Notes under the pieces: model-generated
Databases searched by the model: none
The model's input: only the letters and a program-made list of their open reading frames with translations
What the model was told of the DNA's origin: nothing
Program-made: the position numbers and the translations under genes
Shown here: positions 8,846 through 15,688 of the stretch, piece after piece
Layout of the letters: each line of letters starts with the position of its first letter
Numbering within the stretch: the first letter of the stretch is position 1
Assembly (NCBI GenBank): GCA_021739645.1
Contig: JAIPBL010000001.1
Span: forward strand, 1-64,000
Direction of reading: 5' to 3'
Length of the DNA stretch: 64,000 nucleotides
DNA from: Saprospiraceae bacterium
GTDB lineage: Bacteria; Bacteroidota; Bacteroidia; Chitinophagales; Saprospiraceae

Positions 8846-8875
8846 AAACAATCTATTCAAGTGATTGTTTGAATA
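8846..8875. promoter_or_regulatory. Probable ArsR-family operator between divergent genes
   Basis: The 66-base gap between the rhodanese and ArsR-rhodanese genes holds two overlapping perfect inverted repeats: AAACAATC (8846-8853) with GATTGTTT (8863-8870), and TATTCAA (8854-8860) with TTGAATA (8869-8875). ArsR/SmtB-type repressors bind AT-rich 12-2-12-like palindromes in such places. Placement between a regulator and the divergent operon suggests autoregulation plus control of both directions. Inference from position and symmetry only. Confidence 0.55.
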
Positions 8876-8895
8876 CTTGAATTAAAATTTGCATC

Positions 8896-9549
8896 ATGGA
8901 AAAACGAGCTTTCAAAGACAGCATTTACACCGCCATTGCAAGCCTTACCAAAGCCTTTGGCCATGCCAACCGGCTGGAAATCCTCGACCTGTTGGCCAAT
9001 GGTGAGAAGACCGTTGAACAAATCGCTAATCAGACCGCCATCACGGTTGCCAATGCCTCGCAGCACTTACAGTTGCTGAAAAACGCCCGACTGGTGAAGG
9101 CCCGGCGGGAGGGCAATTTCATTTTTTACACCATCAACGGGCGGAAGGCTTATGCCGCCTGGCAAGCCCTTCGGGATTTGGCAATGGAGCAAGAGCCTGC
9201 CGTGCAAGTGACCTTGCAGCAATTCAGGAAAGAGGCAGGCAGTCCGCAAAGCCGCTCCCTCGAAGACCTGTCAGCCGACGACCGGGCGATTCTCCTCGAC
9301 GTGCGGCCAGCAGACGAATTTGCCACCGGGCATCTGCCGGATGCCTGTTCCATCCCCATCGAAGAGTTGCGGGAACGCCTCGGCGAACTGCCCCGCCACA
9401 GAACCATCATCGCATACTGCCGTGGGCCTTTCTGCACGCTGGCCGACGAGGCGGTGCAACTGCTCAAAGCCAACGGTTTCAATGCCGTGCGGCTGGAAGA
9501 AACTTACCTCGACCACAGGCTGCAAACTGACAAAAAATGGCAAAACTGA
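8896..9549 (+). CDS. ArsR-family regulator fused to a rhodanese domain
   Basis: 217 residues. Residues 5-100 are an ArsR winged helix (LTKAFGHANRLEILDLLANGE, recognition helix about 49-63 ITVANASQHLQLL, wing NFIFYTIN). Residues 125-217 are a rhodanese domain (ILLDVRPADEFATGHLPDA) with active-site loop YCRGPFC (C175, C180). The HTH part has no cysteine at all, so metal or persulfide sensing as in SmtB or SqrR is not available there; the rhodanese cysteines are the likely sensor, by persulfidation or a C175-C180 link. It heads a plus-strand operon (DsrE, phosphorylase, MFS). The fusion is a known architecture. Confidence 0.88.
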   Translation: MEKRAFKDSIYTAIASLTKAFGHANRLEILDLLANGEKTVEQIANQTAITVANASQHLQLLKNARLVKARREGNFIFYTINGRKAYAAWQALRDLAMEQEPAVQVTLQQFRKEAGSPQSRSLEDLSADDRAILLDVRPADEFATGHLPDACSIPIEELRERLGELPRHRTIIAYCRGPFCTLADEAVQLLKANGFNAVRLEETYLDHRLQTDKKWQN

Positions 9550-9592
9550 CCGATTGGCAAACCTCTGTTTTCAAAAACAAAACCGCTGAATC

Positions 9593-9949
9593 ATGAGCAA
9601 GATTCTTATCATCATCAATGATGCCCCTTACGGGAGTGAAAAAGCTTTCAACGCTCTTCGCATCGCAAACCAACTGGCCCGGGCGCACGAAACCGTCGAA
9701 GTCAGGATTTTCCTGATGGCCGATGCCGCAGGCTGCGCCATTGCCAACCAGACGCTGCCGAACGGCTACTACAACATCGAGCGGATGCTGAAAATATCGC
9801 TGAGAAAAGGGGCTGAGGTGAAAATATGCGGAAGCTGTGCGGAAGCGAGGGGCCTGAAGCACCTCCAATTGCTGGAAGGCACGGAACTGAGCACCATGGC
9901 GGAATTGACGGACTGGCTGGTGGACAGCGACAAAGTATTAACTTTTTGA
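9593..9949 (+). CDS. Cytoplasmic DsrE/TusD-like protein
   Basis: 118 residues with no signal peptide. The DsrE fold is recognisable from ILIIINDAPYGSEKAFNALRIA at the start, VRIFLMADAAGCA in the middle and the cysteine motif KICGSCAEARG (about 78-88). The persulfide-carrying cysteine is expected in CGSC. It lies 43 bases after the regulator gene and 6 bases before the phosphorylase gene, clearly in one operon. It likely accepts sulfane sulfur from the rhodaneses; the exported paralogue is at 7425. Confidence 0.83.
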   Translation: MSKILIIINDAPYGSEKAFNALRIANQLARAHETVEVRIFLMADAAGCAIANQTLPNGYYNIERMLKISLRKGAEVKICGSCAEARGLKHLQLLEGTELSTMAELTDWLVDSDKVLTF

Positions 9950-9955
9950 CTTACC

Positions 9956-10765
9956 ATGCAAAAGCCAATTTTCAAAAAAGCAGCTATTCTCTTGGAGAAG
10001 CATTATGCCGAGCCCTCCGTTTTCCAGCCCGAAAACCTGCTGCGGGAAGCACGCCGCCAAAGGTCAATCCCGGACTGCGAGGTGCCGTCCGTCTGCATCC
10101 TCGACCCCGACGGGGACTTGGCGGACTACCTACTTCGGAGCGGTAGGGCCGTCAAAAACGGGTGCTGGGCCTGCTACCATTCCAGCCTTTACAGCTTTGA
10201 GTTGGATGGGGTGAAAATGGGCATCGTGCCCTGTGCGGTCGGTGCACCGTATGCCGTGCTGGTGGCGGAGCAGTTGTTCGTTTCGGGCTGCCGCCTGCTC
10301 ATCAGCGTCACCTCGTCGGGCATCATCCTCCCGCCCGGCCACCACAAGCGTTTCGGCCTGATAACCCAAGCGCTGCGGGACGAAGGCACGAGCTACCACT
10401 ACCTGCCACCCGACGAACCCGCTCGCCTTTCGGACGAACTTTTTCAAAAACTGTCCCCTTCAACGGCGGCGGCAGATTGTCCCTTTTTTGAGGCAACAAG
10501 CTGGACGACCGATGCGCCCTACCGGGAAACGGCGCCGGCAATCGCTGCCATGAAAGCAAAGGGCGTGACCTGCGTGGAAATGGAAGCTGCTGCCCTCTAT
10601 GCCTTCGCCCTGGCGAAAAACAAAGCCATTATCTGCTTTGCCCACATCACCAACAGCATGGCGCAGACAGTAGGCGATTTTGAAAAAGGGGAGGCGTTTG
10701 GCAGCATTGACACATTGAACCTCCTTTCATCCATCATTCAAACAATACTGCCCAACCATGAATGA
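9956..10765 (+). CDS. Nucleoside phosphorylase (PNP/UDP family)
   Basis: 269 residues. The family is shown by AVKNGCWACYHSSLYSFEL and GIVPCAVGAPYAVLVAEQL in the N-terminal half (phosphate-loop region), ISVTSSGIILPPG, and especially the nucleoside-binding stretch TCVEMEAAALYAFA (about 203-216). Such enzymes cleave a nucleoside with phosphate; uridine-type specificity is the usual annotation for this length, but cannot be fixed here. Its place in a sulfur operon is unusual; salvage of thio-nucleosides is possible but unproven. Its last 8 bases overlap the MFS start. Confidence 0.78.
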   Translation: MQKPIFKKAAILLEKHYAEPSVFQPENLLREARRQRSIPDCEVPSVCILDPDGDLADYLLRSGRAVKNGCWACYHSSLYSFELDGVKMGIVPCAVGAPYAVLVAEQLFVSGCRLLISVTSSGIILPPGHHKRFGLITQALRDEGTSYHYLPPDEPARLSDELFQKLSPSTAAADCPFFEATSWTTDAPYRETAPAIAAMKAKGVTCVEMEAAALYAFALAKNKAIICFAHITNSMAQTVGDFEKGEAFGSIDTLNLLSSIIQTILPNHE

Positions 10766-11954
10766 AGTAAAACTCGGCTTGCGCCAAAACTGGCAACAGT
10801 TCACCCTGCTGGTTGTCATCAACGCCTTTGTCGGCGGCATGGTGGGGCTGGAGCGGACCATCTTGCCGGAAATCGCCGAGGTGGATTTTGGCATCGCCGC
10901 CAAAACCGCCATCCTTTCCTTCATCATCGTTTTTGGGGTTGTCAAAGCCATTACCAATTATTACACGGGGGCTTTAGCCAATAAATTAGGGAGGAAAAAC
11001 CTGTTGATGCTGGGGTGGTTAATCGCACTCCCCATCCCCTTTATCCTGATTTACGCCCCGTCGTGGAGTTGGATAATATTTGCCAACGTGCTGCTGGGCA
11101 TCAACCAGGGCCTGACCTGGTCGAGTACGGTCGTGATGAAAATTGACCTCGTGGGCGAAAAGGACCGTGGGCTGGCAATGGGCTTGAACGAATCGGCCGG
11201 CTATCTCGCAGTAGGTGGCGTTGCTTTCCTCACGGGCTGGATTGCCTCGGAGTACGGCGCCCGGCCATACCCTTTTTACATGGGGATTGCCTTTGCGTTC
11301 ATTGGGTTGATTTTAAGTTGGCTGTTTGTAAAAGATACCGTTCACCATGTCCATGCGGAGACGACAACGAGCGACCTGCCGAAATTGAAAAATATCTTTT
11401 GGGAAACCACCTGGAAGCATAAAAACCTGGGGTCTATTTCACAAGCGGGCCTGGTCAACAACTTGAATGACGGGATGGTCTGGGGCCTGTTTCCCATTTT
11501 GTTGGCGACCAAGAATTTCGACCTGGAACAGATTGGGAAAATCGTCGCCCTATACCCCATCGTCTGGGGCCTCGGCCAGTTGTTCACCGGGAAGATGGCA
11601 GACCATTTCAACAAAAAGAACATGCTTTTTTGGGGCATGTTGGTGCAGGGCATTGCGCTGCTGCTGATGGTCTTTGCGGATAGCTTTTTCCATTTTGCCA
11701 TCCTTTCTGTGGTGCTGGGCATCGGTACGGCCATTGTCTATCCTACTTTTTTGGCGGCCATTGCGGATTATGCCCATCCACAACAAAGGGCGGAAAGCAT
11801 CGGCATATTTCGCCTTTGGCGTGACCTGGGTTATGCTGTCGGAGCACTGCTCACGGGCATCATCGCCGACTCGCTGGGGCTGGAATGGTCGGTGGCGGTG
11901 ATTGGTGGACTAACGGTCGCTTCGGCGGGGGTGGTGTGGGCAAGAATGAAATGA
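10758..11954 (+). CDS. MFS transporter
   Basis: 398 residues with about twelve hydrophobic segments. The MFS signature between helices 2 and 3 is present as GALANKLGRKNLLMLGW (about 72-88), and its second-half echo as GKMADHFNKKNMLFWG (about 275-290). There is no obvious substrate motif. The start overlaps the phosphorylase gene by 8 bases, implying translational coupling. As the last gene of the ArsR-rhodanese operon it may export a sulfur compound or take up a nucleoside used by the phosphorylase; this is inference from context. Confidence 0.83.
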   Translation: MNEVKLGLRQNWQQFTLLVVINAFVGGMVGLERTILPEIAEVDFGIAAKTAILSFIIVFGVVKAITNYYTGALANKLGRKNLLMLGWLIALPIPFILIYAPSWSWIIFANVLLGINQGLTWSSTVVMKIDLVGEKDRGLAMGLNESAGYLAVGGVAFLTGWIASEYGARPYPFYMGIAFAFIGLILSWLFVKDTVHHVHAETTTSDLPKLKNIFWETTWKHKNLGSISQAGLVNNLNDGMVWGLFPILLATKNFDLEQIGKIVALYPIVWGLGQLFTGKMADHFNKKNMLFWGMLVQGIALLLMVFADSFFHFAILSVVLGIGTAIVYPTFLAAIADYAHPQQRAESIGIFRLWRDLGYAVGALLTGIIADSLGLEWSVAVIGGLTVASAGVVWARMK

Positions 11955-12091
11955 AAAGCAACGTTTTTATACCTGTGTTCCCGGTATTCCTGAAACCAAA
12001 TTTTGACCGCGTATGGAGTGACACAAATCATTTCTGAACGGAGGCATGTATCCGAATCTCACTATTAACTCATCTTCAAAAATTTAATCGT

Positions 12092-13246
12092 ATGGCCACA
12101 ACAATTTTAGTTTTAGGTGCAGGAACAGGAGGAATTATCACCGCTATGGAATTAAACAAAACAGTAGGTAATGATGGTGAAGTCAACCCTGTTAAAATCC
12201 TTGTCTTTGAAAAGGAAGAAAAGAACGTTTTTGCTCCTTCCCTACTTTGGTTAATGGTTGGCAAGCGAAAACCGGAACAAGTTTTCAGAAATACCCGGAA
12301 AATTGCGGGCGATGGTATTGATCTTGTAATCGGAGAAATTCAAGCAGTGAACCCCGAACAAATTTCTGTTACGGTGAAAGGACAGGAATACAAAGGAGAT
12401 TATATGGTTATTTCGCTTGGGGTGGACCAAGTTCCGGAATATAACCTGAACAGTTACGGACACGATTTTTATACCCTTGATGGAGCAACCAATTTTAACG
12501 AACAACTGCAAAATTTCAAAGGCGGGGAAATTGCCGTTTTAGTTCCTTCACTTCCATTCAAGTGCCCTGCTGCCCCTTATGAAGCCGCAATGCTTATCGA
12601 AAGTTATATCCGCAAAAAAGGGTTGGGCGACAAAACAGAAATTTCACTTTACACACCAGAACCGGGGCCAATGGGCGTGGCTGGAAAAGAGCTGTCGGGA
12701 GCCGTGCGGCAAATGGTAGAAATGAAAGGGATAAAATATTTCCCCGAACATCAATTGACATCAGCAACTGATAAAACGTTGACCTTCAGTAACGGCAAAA
12801 CTGCCGACTTCGATTTGCTGGCTTACACCCCAAAACATCAGTGCCCGTCAGTCATTAAAGCAACTTCTTTGGTTGGTAAATTGGGATGGATTGAAGTTGA
12901 CCGTCACACCATGGAGACAAATTTCCCGAATGTGTATGCCATCGGGGACATCACTTTTATTCCGCTTGAAATGGGCAAGCCATTGCCAAAAGCAGGCGTG
13001 TTTGCACATTATCAGGCAGAAACGGTTGCGCACAATGTTGCGCAAAAAATTGCAGGCAAGCCTTCTGACAAAACCTTTAACGGAGATGGACAATGTTTCC
13101 TTGAATTGGGCGGTGGAAAGGCAGGTTATGCGGGCGGAAATTTTTACGGTTCGCCCCTACCGATTGTGAAAATGAAAAAACCCGGCTATTTCTGGCACTG
13201 GACAAAAGTCTGGTTTGAAAAATACTGGTGGTTCAGGTACTTTTAA
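12092..13246 (+). CDS. Sulfide:quinone oxidoreductase-like flavoprotein
   Basis: 384 residues. The FAD-binding motif is at the N-terminus (ILVLGAGTGGIITAMEL), the second FAD motif is VYAIGDITFIPL (about 288-299), and the C-terminus is short and aromatic (YFWHWTKVWFEKYWWFRYF), typical of the membrane-associated tail of SQR/FCSD relatives. A cysteine in LPFKCPAAPYEA (about 158) is where SQR-type enzymes carry a redox cysteine; a second one is seen in KHQCPSV (about 251). Probable function: oxidation of sulfide to sulfane sulfur with quinone, feeding the rhodanese and DsrE proteins. It is 12 bases upstream of a multihaem cytochrome gene. Base composition is visibly more A/T-rich than in the operon before it. 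Confidence 0.75.
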   Translation: MATTILVLGAGTGGIITAMELNKTVGNDGEVNPVKILVFEKEEKNVFAPSLLWLMVGKRKPEQVFRNTRKIAGDGIDLVIGEIQAVNPEQISVTVKGQEYKGDYMVISLGVDQVPEYNLNSYGHDFYTLDGATNFNEQLQNFKGGEIAVLVPSLPFKCPAAPYEAAMLIESYIRKKGLGDKTEISLYTPEPGPMGVAGKELSGAVRQMVEMKGIKYFPEHQLTSATDKTLTFSNGKTADFDLLAYTPKHQCPSVIKATSLVGKLGWIEVDRHTMETNFPNVYAIGDITFIPLEMGKPLPKAGVFAHYQAETVAHNVAQKIAGKPSDKTFNGDGQCFLELGGGKAGYAGGNFYGSPLPIVKMKKPGYFWHWTKVWFEKYWWFRYF

Positions 13247-13257
13247 AAAAATGAAAC

Positions 13258-14502
13258 TTGAAGCAAAGCAACAAAGCAACAAGGGGGATAAAACGGAATC
13301 ACGTCATAATTGGCGTTTTGGCAGCCATCGGTTTTTCAATTGCATTTTACACTTGTAATATAGGTTTTGATAAAAAAGAGGCTGCCAAAAATGAGATTAC
13401 CCCTTTGACTAAACACTGGGAGAAAGCCATCCCCCATCAGGAAATCCCTGTGGGCCTTACATCCATCAGTGCAGAATCCTGTGGCGCCTGCCATCAGGAA
13501 ATCTACCAGGAATGGAAGCAATCCACCCATGCCGTTGCATTCCAGGATTTACAGTTTCAGGCAGAATGGAAAAAGGATGACATCCTCACTTGTCTAAATT
13601 GCCACACTCCCTTGCAGAATCAGCAGGAGTTTATAGTAAAAGGCCTGATTAACGGGGATTATAAAACCCCGTTAAAAGAACCCAATCCCCGTTTTGATAA
13701 AAAATTACAATTGGAAAGTATTACGTGTGCGACCTGCCATGTCCGGGGTGGGAATGTAATTGGTACTATCGGGACTATAAATGCACCACATAAAACCGTG
13801 AAAGACCCGGAATTCCTCTCAGAGAAGTTATGTGTAAGTTGCCATAATGTGATAGATGAGCTAAACCCTGTTTTGGTTTGCACCTTTGAAACGGGTGACG
13901 AGTGGGAAAATAATTGGGCAAAAAAGAGCGGAAAAACCTGTATTTCCTGCCACATGCCCGAAATAGAGCGTCCTGTTTCCACAGGAATGAAAAAGCAATT
14001 ATCGCATTTTCATAATTTCCCAGGTTCCGGTATTCCTAAATTTTTTGATACGGAAGCAAAAAAACTGGAGAGTCTGGAAATCGAAGAAAGCAGCATTAAA
14101 GAAATGTATTTGGTCGGGGAAACAATTGATTACGTTCTTAAATTAAAAAACAGTTTCGCAGGACATTCCGTACCAACTGGCGACCCGGAGCGATTCTTCG
14201 TAATCACGTTCCGGTTGATGGATGGTCACGGTAAAATGATTAAAGAGGTAGAACACCGGATAGGTGAAGAATGGCAATGGTATCCGGTTGCTAAAAAACT
14301 CTCGGATAACAACCTCAAACCATTAGAAGAAAGGGTTTACAATTTTAAATATGACATCAAAAAGCAGGGGATGCTAACTTTTACAGTTGAAATAGCGAAG
14401 CACCGAATGACAGAGGAAAATGCAAAATACAACGGCATTCTGGGCAAATATCCTTTGTCTATTGAAGTATTTAAGAAGCAGTACTGCATAAAAACAGAAT
14501 AG
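13258..14502 (+). CDS. Pentahaem cytochrome c, membrane anchored
   Basis: 414 residues starting at TTG; an ATG at 13251 is in another frame and runs into a stop. A hydrophobic segment (about 15-32) ending in FYTC could be an anchor or lipobox. Five CxxCH motifs are visible: C75, C112, C157, C192 and C228, the last as CISCHM. The first half resembles cytochrome c554-type multihaem proteins (ESCGACHQEIYQEWKQSTHA). Residues after about 270 form a beta-rich domain (VGETIDYVLKLKNSFAGHSVPTG) seen in such proteins. Together with the preceding flavoprotein it probably moves electrons from sulfide or another sulfur compound. Confidence 0.8.
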   Translation: MKQSNKATRGIKRNHVIIGVLAAIGFSIAFYTCNIGFDKKEAAKNEITPLTKHWEKAIPHQEIPVGLTSISAESCGACHQEIYQEWKQSTHAVAFQDLQFQAEWKKDDILTCLNCHTPLQNQQEFIVKGLINGDYKTPLKEPNPRFDKKLQLESITCATCHVRGGNVIGTIGTINAPHKTVKDPEFLSEKLCVSCHNVIDELNPVLVCTFETGDEWENNWAKKSGKTCISCHMPEIERPVSTGMKKQLSHFHNFPGSGIPKFFDTEAKKLESLEIEESSIKEMYLVGETIDYVLKLKNSFAGHSVPTGDPERFFVITFRLMDGHGKMIKEVEHRIGEEWQWYPVAKKLSDNNLKPLEERVYNFKYDIKKQGMLTFTVEIAKHRMTEENAKYNGILGKYPLSIEVFKKQYCIKTE

Positions 14503-14570
14503 TTTAGAAACAAAAATTACCCTGTTCGACACATTTATGCCCCGAAAAAATGCCCCAAGAAGGATAGGAT

Positions 14571-14868
14571 TCAAAACCAAAACCCAACATTGAAATACAG
14601 TTCCGAGCCTTCGTTGGATAGACCATAAGTAGTAGACACTGGCCAGAGCAATGTGCTGATGCCATAGCTTATTCCTAAGCTGTAAAATGAAGACTGCTTT
14701 TTCCCCGGCAACTCAAAAGAATTTTCAATCACCGCCGCGTGGCCGCTCAGGGTGAGGTATTAGTCTTTTAGAGGGCTAAATTGGAAGTGGGGCGAACCCA
14801 TCAACAGGTTTGTCGCTGCGGTTTTGGCAAAAGGAAGTCCAATGAACGATTTGAAATTATTGATGAAA
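14571..14868 (-). pseudogene. C-terminal remnant of an outer-membrane beta-barrel protein
   Basis: On the minus strand one frame reads AKTAATNLLMGSPHFQFSPLKD, stop (TAA at 14760-14762), YLTLSGHAAVIENSFELP, then SFYSLGISYGISTLLWPV and ends SELYFNVGFWF. Alternating hydrophobic strands and a terminal Phe are characteristic of the last strands of an outer-membrane barrel. There is no start and no 5' half, and the internal TAA breaks the frame. The parent family was not recognised. Confidence 0.5.
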
Positions 14869-14992
14869 TTTTCCCTTCTGCAAGTACACCCACAGCAACC
14901 TCGGCAAAATTGTCGAGGACATGTCTGGCGACGAGGCCGAATGGGGTCTTGCCGCCGCTGCAATACGAAGTTTTTTAATGAAACTTAGAAAT

Positions 14993-15134
14993 CCACCACC
15001 TCTGGTGGTGGTCATGTTCTGATTGGCTTTGCCTGAAAAATAATCACGTTTTCAAGTCAAAAGAGCCGTGCGGAACACCTAAATAAGTGTTGGCCCCCTA
15101 TGGGGCTTTCCAAAGCCACCTTCTAAGAAGGTGG
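14993..15134. repeat. Cluster of short perfect hairpins, possible IS remnant
   Basis: Within the gene-poor stretch 14869-15183 there are three hairpins: CCACCACC/GGTGGTGG (14993-15011), GCCCC/GGGGC (15093-15106) and CCACCTTCT/AGAAGGTGG (15116-15134). Subterminal hairpins of this form next to lost coding sequence are typical of IS200/IS605-type or derived non-autonomous elements, but no transposase remains. The rest of the stretch holds nothing I can support. Confidence 0.35.
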
Positions 15135-15183
15135 ATTCTTTACTTCTCTTTGGGCCTAATCTTCGCCAGTATCAGGCATTGAC

Positions 15184-15679
15184 TTATTGCAGCTTTGATA
15201 TGGACGTGACCAAGGTGGAAATGGCATCATAGAACATCGGAAGTGCCAATGGCCCCGCCCGCCAGATAAACCAGGGCAGGTGCATCCCAGCATAACAAAT
15301 AGATAGGTTGCGTGAGGCTTTTCCGCTCCACATCGCCGTGGCCAGAAAAGTAAACCAGTACCCGGTCATTTTCTTTGGCCACTTCCATCAGCCAATCGAG
15401 GGCGATGGCAAATTGTGCAACAGTCGCCTGCTTGTTTATCAGCACTTTGAGGTGGTCTTCATCCAATGCGCCGCCTGCGGGCGAGCGCAGAAATCCGGCG
15501 AAAGCCTCCGCATCCCGGTCGGCAAAGCGCAGGTCTGGGATGCCCTCGTCCTGGTAGTCGGAGATGCCGATGACGACGGCACGGGTGGTGTGGCCGTTCA
15601 GGTGAATAGTCTGGGTAAGGGTTCTTACAGGGTGGCAGATGCCAGCGAGGAGGACGAGGAAGGTGAGAAGATTTTTCAT
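15184..15679 (-). pseudogene. 5' fragment of a caspase-TPR gene (frameshifted)
   Basis: The frame starting at ATG 15679 gives a signal peptide (ending near TLTQ), RAVVIGISDYQDEGIPDLRFADRDA-type caspase sequence and the catalytic-His motif YFSGHGDVE. It ends at 15227 in a wrong frame. Shifting by one base restores paralogue-like sequence (MFYDAISTLVTS), which stops at 15184. The fragment therefore lacks the catalytic Cys, middle region and TPRs. It starts 9 bases beyond the stop of the intact copy at 15689 and runs in the same direction, so it is a tandem duplicate that has lost its 3' part. Confidence 0.82.
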
Positions 15680-15688
15680 TTCATTTGT

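Noticed and set aside
14781-14978. Small plus-strand frame of 65 codons
   Set aside because: It runs antisense to the decayed barrel gene and has no recognisable feature.
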